A DNA stretch of 5,861 nt from Verrucomicrobiota bacterium (GTDB lineage: Bacteria; Verrucomicrobiota; Verrucomicrobiia; Opitutales; Opitutaceae): the NCBI GenBank assembly GCA_023433275.1, contig JAEZDN010000145.1:1-5861 (forward strand), written 5' to 3'. The first letter of the stretch is position 1, and the number at the start of each line of letters is the position of its first letter. A program made the position numbers and the translations under genes. Below are positions 1-5,248 of this stretch, in pieces. The notes under the pieces were generated by a model that was not told the origin of the DNA, did no database searches, and saw only the letters and a program-made list of their open reading frames with translations.

Positions 1-42
1 GTCTCAGGTCTCAGGTTTCAGGTCTCAGGTTTCAGGTTTCAG
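1..42. repeat. Heptamer tandem repeat, six units, at the window edge
   Basis: Six perfect-length 7-bp units run without gaps: GTCTCAG at 1-7, 8-14 and 22-28, and GTTTCAG at 15-21, 29-35 and 36-42. Units differ only by C or T at the third base. On the minus strand they read CTGAGAC or CTGAAAC. The array starts at base 1, so it probably continues outside the window. It overlaps the last five codons and the stop of the flavoprotein gene. Similar heptamers occur between genes in Verrucomicrobiota and Planctomycetota as I recall; their function is unknown to me. Confidence 0.93.
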
Positions 43-1098
43 ATACGGATAATCAATATATCCCTCCGGCCCCGACGAATACAGCCGCGCCTCATCCACC
101 TTGTTCAACGGCGCGTTCAGCAGGAAACGCCGCGGCAGATCCGGATTCGCAATGAACGACATGCCGTACGCGATCGCATCGCCCAGGCCGCTTTGCACCG
201 CCGCCTCACCCGTCTCACGATCGAAGCCGCCGTTGAGGATCAGCGCACCGCGGTAATGCTTGCGCGCCACGCGCGCGAGGTCCGCCTCGCCCGGCGCATC
301 GTGCCTTGCGTGCCGCAAATGGAGGAAGGCCGCCCCGCGCAACTGCAGCTCCTCCGCCACATGCGCCACCAGCGCCGCGGGGTCGCTGTCCTTCATGTCA
401 TTGAACGACACCAGCGGCGAAATCCGCACGCCCACCCGCCCCGGGCCAAACACGTCGATCGCCGCGTCAATCGCCTCGAACAACAAGCGCGACCGGTTCG
501 CCAGGCTTCCGCCATACGCATCGGTCCGGTCATTCACCCCGTCGCGCAGGAATTGGTCCAGCAGGTAACCGTGCGCACCATGAAGCTCGACGCCATCGAA
601 GCCCGCGGCGCGCGCATTCTCCGCCCCGCGCCGGAACAATGCCACGATCCCGGGCAACTCGTCCGTGCGCAGCGCCCGCGGCGCCGGGTACGCCTGCTTG
701 CCCTTCGGGGTATGAATGGTGTCGTTGCGGATTAGCCGGTCCGACGACGAGACCGGCTGCAAGCCCTCGTTCAAGTCCGGATGCGTGGCGCGACCCGGGT
801 GCCAGAGCTGCAACACGATGCGACCGCCGCCCGCATGCACCGCCGTCGTGACCTTTCGCCAACCTTCCACGTGCGCGTCGCTGTATATGCCGGGCTCCCA
901 CCCAAAGGCGCGCGCGTCCCCCGCCACCATCGTGGCCTCGGCAATCAACAACCCCGCGGACGCCCGCTGCCGGTAGTGCTCGACGATCAAGTCCGTCGCC
1001 ACGTGCTGCTGGTCCGCCCGCACCCGCGTGAGCGGCGCCATCAATACGCGGTTGGGCAACTGCAGTTCACCGGCCGTCAAAGGCGTCAAAAGTTTCAT
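25..1098 (-). CDS. Old yellow enzyme family NADH:flavin oxidoreductase (ene-reductase, NemA/PETNR-like)
   Basis: A 357-residue FMN-binding TIM-barrel oxidoreductase of the usual family length, expected to be cytosolic. Such enzymes use NAD(P)H to reduce the C=C bond of activated alkenes, and some also reduce nitro compounds or nitrate esters; the substrate here is unknown. Seen: an N-terminal PNRVLMAPLTR block with T24 at the FMN-tuning position; LQLWHPGR (Q97, W99); the active-site signature HGAHGYLLDQF with H173, H176 and Y178, matching His181/His184/Tyr186 of PETN reductase; RTDAYGGSLANR at 191-202; and the phosphate-binding part around LNGGF (288-292) and AYGMSFIANPDLPRR (310-324). The frame is open upstream to 1242, but ATG at 1098 begins the typical MKLLTPL start and the extension translates the repeats upstream. 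No clear Shine-Dalgarno is visible. The last residues, LKPET, and the TGA stop are encoded by the heptamer repeat after the family-typical DYPYL end. The minus-strand neighbour upstream is a MATE exporter, 369 bp away. Confidence 0.95.
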   Translation of the reverse strand: MKLLTPLTAGELQLPNRVLMAPLTRVRADQQHVATDLIVEHYRQRASAGLLIAEATMVAGDARAFGWEPGIYSDAHVEGWRKVTTAVHAGGGRIVLQLWHPGRATHPDLNEGLQPVSSSDRLIRNDTIHTPKGKQAYPAPRALRTDELPGIVALFRRGAENARAAGFDGVELHGAHGYLLDQFLRDGVNDRTDAYGGSLANRSRLLFEAIDAAIDVFGPGRVGVRISPLVSFNDMKDSDPAALVAHVAEELQLRGAAFLHLRHARHDAPGEADLARVARKHYRGALILNGGFDRETGEAAVQSGLGDAIAYGMSFIANPDLPRRFLLNAPLNKVDEARLYSSGPEGYIDYPYLKPET

Positions 1099-1166
1099 GC
1101 CAGCCGACAATGCCCAACCCGCCCCATTTCGCCAGCGCGAGCCGGCCGCTGACCTTCCCCCTTCTT

Positions 1167-1190
1167 GTGGGTCGGGTGCCCCCACCCGAC
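1167..1190. repeat. Hairpin repeat copy A
   Basis: Head GTGG (1167-1170), stem arm GTCGGGTG (1171-1178), loop CCCC (1179-1182), arm CACCCGAC (1183-1190). All eight stem pairs are Watson-Crick. Relative to copies E and F, the second stem pair is T-A in place of C-G, with both sides changed together. The 16 bases at 1178-1193 recur exactly in copy B at 1223-1238, a 45-bp period. Confidence 0.85.
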
Positions 1191-1210
1191 AACCCACGCC
1201 TTCCTCTCCT

Positions 1211-1235
1211 GTGGGTTCGTGTGCCCCCACCCGAC
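1211..1235. repeat. Hairpin repeat copy B (imperfect)
   Basis: Tandem near-duplicate of copy A. It has the GTGG head (1211-1214) and the same CCCC loop (1224-1227) and right arm CACCCGA. The left arm carries one extra T and a G-to-T change (TCGTGTG, 1217-1223), leaving one mismatch in a 7-bp stem. It looks like a decaying copy. Confidence 0.75.
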
Positions 1236-1260
1236 AACGCACGCCCTTCGCGAATGATCA

Positions 1261-1290
1261 TCCGCTCGTTGTGGGCCGGTTGCTCACCCG
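1261..1290. repeat. Hairpin repeat copy C (degenerate)
   Basis: The 19 bases at 1261-1279, ending in GTGGGCCGG, are identical to 1398-1416 just before and inside copy E, so this is a true relative. The hairpin part has lost two loop bases and reads CGGTTG-CT-CACCCG, which can no longer form the standard 4-nt loop. Confidence 0.7.
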
Positions 1291-1314
1291 TCGCTCCCCC
1301 GCACTCCGACCCAA

Positions 1315-1361
1315 TGACTCGGGCTTCGTTCGCTCCTGTGGGCCGGGTGCCCTCACCCGAC
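1315..1361. repeat. Hairpin repeat copy D with 5' flank
   Basis: A flank, TGACTCGGGCTTCGT (1315-1329), precedes head GTGG (1338-1341), arm GCCGGGTG (1342-1349), loop CCCT (1350-1353) and arm CACCCGAC (1354-1361). Six inner pairs are perfect. Pair 2 is a C/A mismatch, because the left arm is of the E/F type and the right arm of the A type. The flank recurs with copy E, so the duplicated unit here is about 45 bp. Confidence 0.85.
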
Positions 1362-1383
1362 ACTTCCACGCGCCCCGGCACAG

Positions 1384-1431
1384 TGACTCGGGCTTCGTCC
1401 GCTCGTTGTGGGCCGGGTGCCCTCACCCGGC
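1384..1431. repeat. Hairpin repeat copy E with 5' flank
   Basis: Nearly identical to copy D at a 69-70 bp period, beginning with the same TGACTCGGGCTTCGT flank (1384-1398). Head GTGG (1408-1411), arm GCCGGGTG (1412-1419), loop CCCT (1420-1423), arm CACCCGGC (1424-1431); all eight pairs match. It ends 36 bp from the MATE stop. No T-run follows on the minus strand, so it is not a classical terminator for that gene. Confidence 0.88.
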
Positions 1432-1467
1432 ATCCCGCAGTCTCCGCTGACCCCAACGCTCTTCCCC

Positions 1468-2817
1468 TTACCCCACCCGCCCCGTGAGCCGACGGAACCG
1501 CCCCGCGAGCAGCACCGCCGCACAGGCCAGTCCCGTCGCGAGCCCCGCCCAGATTCCCACCGCGCCCATCCGCGTGTGGAACGCGAGCCCATAGGCGACG
1601 GGCAGCGACACCAGCCAGTACGCCACAAACGTGATGAGCGTCGGCACCTTCACATCGGTCAGCCCCCGCAACGCCCCCGCCGCCACCACCTGCCCGCCAT
1701 CGAACAGCTGGAAAATCGCCGCCACCACCAGCAGCTGCGCCGCCAGCGCGATCACCGCGGCATCCGGCGTGAACGCCCGCGCGAGCCCCGTGCCGCCCAG
1801 CGCAAACACCGCCGCGAACCCCAGCATGATCACACTCGAGCAACCCAGGGACCCGAACCCGATCGCTTGCAACGCATCGCGCCGCCCGCCCCCCAGCGCC
1901 TTGCTGATCCGAATGCTCGTCGCCATCGACAGGCCGAGCGGGAACATGAAGGTGAACGCCGCGCAGCTCAGCGCGATCTGGTGCGCCGCCAGCGCCGTCG
2001 CGCCCAGCCAGCCCATCATCAGCATCGCCGCCGCAAACGCCCCCGACTCGAACAACAGGCTGCCCGCCGCCGGCACGCCCATGTTAAGCATCTCCCGGAA
2101 CCGCCCGCGCTCGAGCCGCCCCGCCGCGCGTGGCTCCGCGCGCAGCCAGAACGCGATGACGCCCACCGCGAGCACGCGCACGATGAACGTCGCGAGCCCC
2201 GCTCCCGTCAAACCCAGCGCCGGCGCGCCCCAATGGCCCCAGATCAGCACCCAGTTGAACAACGCATTGAGTGCCACATCCACCAGCATGATCGCGGTCC
2301 CGACCCACGGCCGCCCCAACGCGTCGAGATACTGCCGCTGCACCTGGAAATAAAACACCGGGATCAACGACAGCGAACACAGCAGGAAATACGGCCGCAC
2401 CACCGCGACGACCTCCGGCGGCTGGCCAAAGCGGTGCAACTGGGTCGACAGCACCGCCAGCAGCACGAAACACCCAACCCCCGCCGTCAGCGCCATCGCC
2501 TTGCCATGCTGCAACCACGCGGCACACCCGGCCGCATCCCCGGCGCCATGATCCCGCGCCGTGAACACGCCCACCGGCAACAATAACCCGATGCCCAGGA
2601 TATAGAACAAACCGAAGACCCCGCCCGTGAAGGCCGACGCCGCCAACTCGACCGTTCCCACGCGGCCAATCATCGCCGCATCCGTGATGCCAATCAGCAT
2701 CTGGCTCACCTGCGCCACGATCATGGGCAGGGCCAGCGCGAGCGTCAGGCGGAGTTCTCTCAACACGATTTGCACGGGAAGGGCAGGACAGCACGTGCGC
2801 GCCGAAACACAGCTCAA
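1468..2817 (-). CDS. MATE family multidrug/toxin efflux transporter (NorM-like)
   Basis: A 449-residue polytopic inner-membrane protein, normal for the MATE family, which exports cationic drugs, dyes or metabolites in exchange for Na+ or H+. About twelve membrane segments fall in two homologous halves (roughly residues 22-225 and 247-438). Family marks: LPMIVAQVSQMLIGITDAAMIGRVG (30-54, broken here by my reading into an N-terminal helix with D46), AAHQIALS followed by FPLGLSMATSIRISKALG (277-309), E257 in the seventh segment, and DGGQVVAAGALRG (373-385). D46, E257 and D373 appear to match Asp36, Glu255 and Asp371 of Vibrio NorM, which bind the coupling cation. The substrate cannot be told. 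The start is uncertain: TTG at 2817 has a GAGG box 7 bases upstream, while GTG at 2775 would give a more family-like 435-residue protein without a Shine-Dalgarno. It diverges from the EamA transporter and ends beside hairpin copy E. Confidence 0.94.
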   Translation of the reverse strand: MSCVSARTCCPALPVQIVLRELRLTLALALPMIVAQVSQMLIGITDAAMIGRVGTVELAASAFTGGVFGLFYILGIGLLLPVGVFTARDHGAGDAAGCAAWLQHGKAMALTAGVGCFVLLAVLSTQLHRFGQPPEVVAVVRPYFLLCSLSLIPVFYFQVQRQYLDALGRPWVGTAIMLVDVALNALFNWVLIWGHWGAPALGLTGAGLATFIVRVLAVGVIAFWLRAEPRAAGRLERGRFREMLNMGVPAAGSLLFESGAFAAAMLMMGWLGATALAAHQIALSCAAFTFMFPLGLSMATSIRISKALGGGRRDALQAIGFGSLGCSSVIMLGFAAVFALGGTGLARAFTPDAAVIALAAQLLVVAAIFQLFDGGQVVAAGALRGLTDVKVPTLITFVAYWLVSLPVAYGLAFHTRMGAVGIWAGLATGLACAAVLLAGRFRRLTGRVG

Positions 2818-2956
2818 TTTTCACCCTCGCCCGGTGCAGCTCTCCCCCGTCCCACCCGCTACAGCACCCCGCGCCTCCCGCGGCTCTTGAGTACCCGCCT
2901 CTCCCCCGCGCACTTCCCTTTCGTGCATTTCGTGTGTTTTGTGTGACTCCTCCCGC
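2818..2956. promoter_or_regulatory. Divergent intergenic region between two transporter genes
   Basis: These 139 bp separate the start codons of the MATE (minus) and EamA (plus) genes, so promoters for both should lie here or just inside the genes. The sequence is C-rich on the plus strand. I see no convincing sigma-70 hexamers and no clear operator palindrome. What can be seen is a GAGG ribosome-binding box for the MATE TTG start, near 2825-2828 on the minus strand, and a 9-mer tandem repeat at its plus-strand end. Confidence 0.5.
2920..2946. repeat. 9-bp tandem repeat, three units, before the EamA start
   Basis: Units TTCGTGCAT (2920-2928), TTCGTGTGT (2929-2937) and TTTGTGTGA (2938-2946) follow without gaps and end 10 bp before the ATG at 2957. 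This T/G-rich stretch stands out in a C-rich region. It resembles the CACGAAA-type repeats I remember from Verrucomicrobiota and Planctomycetota intergenic DNA. If transcribed it would form most of the leader just ahead of the start codon. Confidence 0.75.
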
Positions 2957-3889
2957 ATGACCTCCGCGGCCCTCATCCTCGTCCTCATCGCCGCGTTCAC
3001 CCACGCGACCTGGAACTACGCGGCCAAGCGCTCCAACGGCGGCCTGCCCTTCGTCTGGGTTTCCAGCACCTTTGCCCTCGGCCTCTACGGCATCGCCGGC
3101 GCCGCCTACTGGATCTGGCAACAACCCGTCCTGCCCGCCGGCATCTGGTGGGTCATCGCCGGCAGCGGAATACTTAAGACCAGTTACGCGCTCCTCCTCC
3201 AACGCGCCTATCGCCACGGCGACTTCTCGCTCGTTTACCCGCTCACCCGCGGCACCGCTCCCCTTCTCGCCACCTTCGGCGCCATCGTCTTCTTCGGCGA
3301 ACGTCCCTCGCTCCTCGCCCTCGCCGGCGGCGCCCTGATCATCCTCGGCGTCTTCTTCATCACCGGCGGCGCCGACCAGTTGGCGCGGGTCCTCCGGTTG
3401 ACCCGATCCAAACCAATCCCTGCAGCCCACCCACCGGTCGACGCCCCCGCGCCTGCGATCGCGCGCCCCACCCAGGGCATCGTCTACGGCCTCGCCTGCG
3501 CCACCTGCGTCGGCATCTACACCGTGTGGGACCAGCGCGCCGTCGCCCACCTTCACCTGCCACCCGTCCTCTATGACGGCGGCACCCAACTCGTGCTGTT
3601 TCTCATTCTCTCTCCCTTCGCCTGGCGCCGCCGCGACGAGGTGGCCGCCGCCTGGCGCGATCACCGCGGCAAGGCCGCCATCGTCGGACTGCTCAGCCCC
3701 GTCGCCTACGTCCTCATCCTCTACGCCATGAGCTTCACCCCCGTCAGCTACATCGCGCCGGCGCGCGAGATCAGCATCCTCATCGGCGCACTGTTCGGGG
3801 CGCACTTCCTTCGGGAAGCCGACGCACCCCGCCGCCTCCTCGCCGCCGCGGGCATGGTCGCCGGCATCATCGCCCTCGCCCTGGGCTGA
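2957..3889 (+). CDS. EamA/DMT superfamily transporter
   Basis: A 310-residue inner-membrane protein built of two EamA repeats, about ten membrane segments in all, as usual for drug/metabolite transporters. The first half (about 3-136) contains HATWN with K24 in helix 1, then AYRHGDFSLVYPLTRG (84-99), and GERPS (114-118) leading into a Gly-rich helix. The second (about 173-309) contains YTVWDQRAV, then IAPAREISILIGALFG (266-281) and a final Gly-rich helix. The two P-x-x-R segments (P95/R98, P268/R270 region) are equivalent in the halves. The join, about residues 137-172, is a longer than usual Pro/Ala-rich cytoplasmic-type linker. Members move amino acids, nucleosides and other metabolites; the substrate here is unknown. 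ATG at 2957 begins directly at helix 1. An in-frame TTG at 2939 would add six residues from the 9-mer repeat and is less likely. No Shine-Dalgarno is visible. Two hairpin repeats follow the TGA; the second could serve as terminator. Confidence 0.93.
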   Translation: MTSAALILVLIAAFTHATWNYAAKRSNGGLPFVWVSSTFALGLYGIAGAAYWIWQQPVLPAGIWWVIAGSGILKTSYALLLQRAYRHGDFSLVYPLTRGTAPLLATFGAIVFFGERPSLLALAGGALIILGVFFITGGADQLARVLRLTRSKPIPAAHPPVDAPAPAIARPTQGIVYGLACATCVGIYTVWDQRAVAHLHLPPVLYDGGTQLVLFLILSPFAWRRRDEVAAAWRDHRGKAAIVGLLSPVAYVLILYAMSFTPVSYIAPAREISILIGALFGAHFLREADAPRRLLAAAGMVAGIIALALG

Positions 3890-3928
3890 AGCGACCACCC
3901 GGATTTCCGATCCATCAACCAGAACCCT

Positions 3929-3952
3929 GTGGGCCGGGTGCCCTCACCCGGC
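3929..3952. repeat. Hairpin repeat copy F
   Basis: Head GTGG (3929-3932), arm GCCGGGTG (3933-3940), loop CCCT (3941-3944), arm CACCCGGC (3945-3952); eight perfect pairs. Head and hairpin are identical to copy E, 2.5 kb away, and in the same orientation. It is preceded by CCCT at 3925-3928, so the head begins CCCTG as in copies G and H. It lies 40 bp after the EamA stop. Confidence 0.88.
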
Positions 3953-3990
3953 ACTCCCGTAGCGGCGCAGTCTTGCTTCGCCCTTCCCCT

Positions 3991-4027
3991 CCCTGGAGCC
4001 GGCCCGCCCTCGGGCCGGTTTCTTCAT
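3991..4027 (+). repeat. Hairpin repeat copy G, possible terminator
   Basis: CCCT (3991-3994), head GGAG (3995-3998), arm CCGGCCCG (3999-4006), loop CCCT (4007-4010), arm CGGGCCGG (4011-4018); eight perfect pairs. The head can extend the stem against TTTC (4019-4022) with A-T, G-C and two G-T pairs, giving about 12 pairs. T-rich TTTCTTCATCCTT follows directly, so on the plus strand this copy could act as an intrinsic terminator for the EamA gene. Terminator activity is an inference, and the T-run is interrupted. A degraded relative may start at 4028 (CCTTGGAGCC). Confidence 0.8.
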
Positions 4028-4132
4028 CCTTGGAGCCAGCAATCCGGCTACCCGCCACCGCGGGCACCACACCCGTAAGCGCTCCACCGATATTGCACTC
4101 GCCCGCCCTCCCCCGCGGCGTAACTTTCCCCC

Positions 4133-4474
4133 GTGCGCCGCTCCAAGGAAATCATCGTGCTGGTCGCCCTCCTCTTGGGCGCGATGGCCTTCGTCCTCTG
4201 GTACGTCATCGACCGCCGCGCGAAAAATCGCTCGGCCCCGCCCGCCCCTGCGCGCTCGGCCGCGCCGGCGCCGCCCGTGGACGTCGCGCTCGTCGACGGA
4301 CAAACCATCGATTTCTCGAGCGGACACCCGGTCGTCAAGAATTCCCCCGCCGACCAGGCCGCGATCGAATCCGCCGCCCGCGAGCTGGCCGAGGCCACAC
4401 GGGGCGTCGTTTTTCCCGCCGCGTCACAACCCGCCGCGCCCGCGCCCCCAACCCCGGCCGCCGCCCAACCATGA
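4133..4474 (+). CDS. Small single-span membrane protein of unknown function
   Basis: I do not recognise the family. The 113-residue product begins MRRSKE, followed by one hydrophobic segment (about 7-26) and then a basic stretch RRAKNR (28-33). This is compatible with an N-terminal anchor, though the flanking charges leave topology uncertain. Two Ala/Pro-rich stretches (about 34-50 and 97-113) flank a more ordinary domain (about 50-95) that holds DGQTIDFSSG and a likely helix, ADQAAIESAARELAEAT. The start is GTG with no Shine-Dalgarno. TAACTT at 4121-4126 sits six bases upstream and could be the -10 box of a leaderless message. The TGA overlaps the ATG of the next gene (ATGA at 4471-4474), so the two are probably co-transcribed and translationally coupled. 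That overlap and the plausible domain structure are the case for a real gene. Confidence 0.72.
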   Translation: MRRSKEIIVLVALLLGAMAFVLWYVIDRRAKNRSAPPAPARSAAPAPPVDVALVDGQTIDFSSGHPVVKNSPADQAAIESAARELAEATRGVVFPAASQPAAPAPPTPAAAQP

Positions 4475-5148
4475 CCGCCTCCTCCAGTTTCGCGCTGCCG
4501 GCCCTGTTCGACCTTGGCGCCACCTTCGCCTTCGCACTCTCCGGCGCACTCGCGGGCATCAAGAAGAACTACGATATCGTCGGCGTGGTCGCGCTCGCCC
4601 TCGTCACCGGGCTGGGCGGCGGCCTGATTCGTGACGGCCTCTTCCTCGCGCAGGGCCCGACCCCGCTGCTCACCAATCCCCACTACCTCGAAGCCGTCGT
4701 GCTCGGCGCCATCGGCGGCGTGTTCTTCGGCTCGCGCATCCACCAGTTCGCCCGGCTGATCGCCATCGTGGACGCCCTGGGACTCGGCGCTTACGCCGCC
4801 TTCGGCCTGCAAAAGGCCCTGCTCGCCGGTCTCGCTCCTCCCGCCGCGATTCTCGTTGGCCTCGTCAATGCCGTCGGCGGCGGCGCCCTCCGCGACGTCC
4901 TCTGCCAGGAGGAGCCTCTCGTCTTCAAGCCGGGCCAGTTCTACCTCCTCATCGCCCTGGCCGCGACCGTGGTGTTTCTTTTCTGCACCGCGATCGTCGG
5001 CTGGTCCGCCAACCGCTCCGCCATCGCCACGGTCGCGATCACGTTCGTCCTGCGCATGCTGACCATCGCCTTCAACTGGCGCACCGCCCCCGTTTCCTCC
5101 GGCAGCATTTTCGAGAACGACGCCCCGCCCCCGCCACCCCTCCGCTAG
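4471..5148 (+). CDS. TRIC/YadS-type (UPF0126, glycine-transporter domain) membrane protein
   Basis: A 225-residue protein with about seven membrane segments, made of two related three-helix repeats, the layout and length of the bacterial YadS/YicG family. Relatives include the prokaryotic TRIC channels, homotrimers that conduct K+ and Na+; the Pfam name 'glycine transporter' reflects another proposed role. Each repeat carries the family's Gly-kink signature: GLGGGLIRDGLF (47-58, with R54, D55) and AVGGGALRDVL (134-144, with R141, D142). Both are intact. The N-terminal half also shows the SGALAGIKK and DIVGVV stretches typical of the family. The tail from 217 is Pro-rich. The start is fixed by ATG at 4471 within the ATGA overlap with the upstream small membrane gene; the frame is open back to 3973, but that extension runs through hairpin copy G and is not protein-like. 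Whether it acts as a cation channel or a transporter here cannot be told from sequence. Confidence 0.94.
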   Translation: MTASSSFALPALFDLGATFAFALSGALAGIKKNYDIVGVVALALVTGLGGGLIRDGLFLAQGPTPLLTNPHYLEAVVLGAIGGVFFGSRIHQFARLIAIVDALGLGAYAAFGLQKALLAGLAPPAAILVGLVNAVGGGALRDVLCQEEPLVFKPGQFYLLIALAATVVFLFCTAIVGWSANRSAIATVAITFVLRMLTIAFNWRTAPVSSGSIFENDAPPPPPLR

Positions 5149-5162
5149 CCGCCTGCGTCCCT

Positions 5163-5187
5163 GGAGCCGGGGCGCCCTCGCCCCGGC
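5163..5187. repeat. Hairpin repeat copy H
   Basis: Preceded by CCCT (5159-5162): head GGAG (5163-5166), arm CCGGGGCG (5167-5174), loop CCCT (5175-5178), arm CGCCCCGG (5179-5186); eight perfect pairs, and a ninth using the last head base with C5187. Compared with copy G, stem pairs 5 and 6 are both flipped from C-G to G-C with pairing kept. It lies in the 100-bp gap between two convergent genes. No T-run follows on the plus strand (CGCTCGC), so a simple terminator is not supported. Confidence 0.88.
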
Positions 5188-5248
5188 GCTCGCAACGCCC
5201 GCAGCCACCTCCCAAACCAGACCGCCCGCGCTGCCGCCCTCCTGCCGC

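Larger units (their letters stand above)
1099..1467. other. Gene-free, repeat-filled spacer
   Basis: This 369-bp gap separates the MATE exporter stop from the flavoprotein start. All frames crossing it translate only low-complexity, repeat-derived peptides rich in Pro, Gly, Arg and Thr. It carries five copies of a hairpin repeat spaced about 44-70 bp apart, listed separately. The flavoprotein promoter should lie at its low-coordinate end, but I could not pick out convincing -35 and -10 boxes. Confidence 0.8.

Noticed and set aside
1099..1242. 48-residue N-terminal extension of the flavoprotein
   Set aside because: It translates hairpin copies A and B into a repetitive Gly/Glu/Arg sequence, whereas ATG at 1098 gives the standard family start.
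1167..1431. CRISPR-like array
   Set aside because: Repeat units vary in sequence and length, spacing is irregular, spacers between units are themselves related, and no cas genes are present.
1412..1431. Hairpin E as intrinsic terminator for the MATE gene
   Set aside because: Read on the minus strand, the hairpin is followed by CCACAACGAGCG with no T-run.
1408..2586. 392-codon plus-strand open frame opposite the MATE gene
   Set aside because: The product is an Arg/His/Pro/Gln-rich string typical of the antisense of a GC-rich membrane gene.
25..2817. Flavoprotein and MATE gene as a detoxification operon
   Set aside because: They are co-directional, but a 369-bp repeat-rich gap separates them and nothing shows a shared transcript. 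The functional link is only suggestive.
2084..3898. 604-codon minus-strand open frame spanning MATE and EamA genes
   Set aside because: It is antisense to the EamA gene and out of frame within the MATE gene. Its product is low-complexity Gly/Ala/Asp/Arg sequence. Long shadow frames are expected in DNA this rich in G+C.
3973..4470. 166-residue N-terminal extension of the TRIC-type protein
   Set aside because: It runs through hairpin copy G and, out of frame, the whole small membrane gene, and is Arg/Pro-rich. The ATG in the ATGA overlap fits the family length.
4048..5208. 386-codon minus-strand open frame opposite the small membrane and TRIC-type genes
   Set aside because: The translation is Gly/Ala/Glu/Arg-rich without domains, while the plus strand encodes a clear membrane protein with both family signatures.
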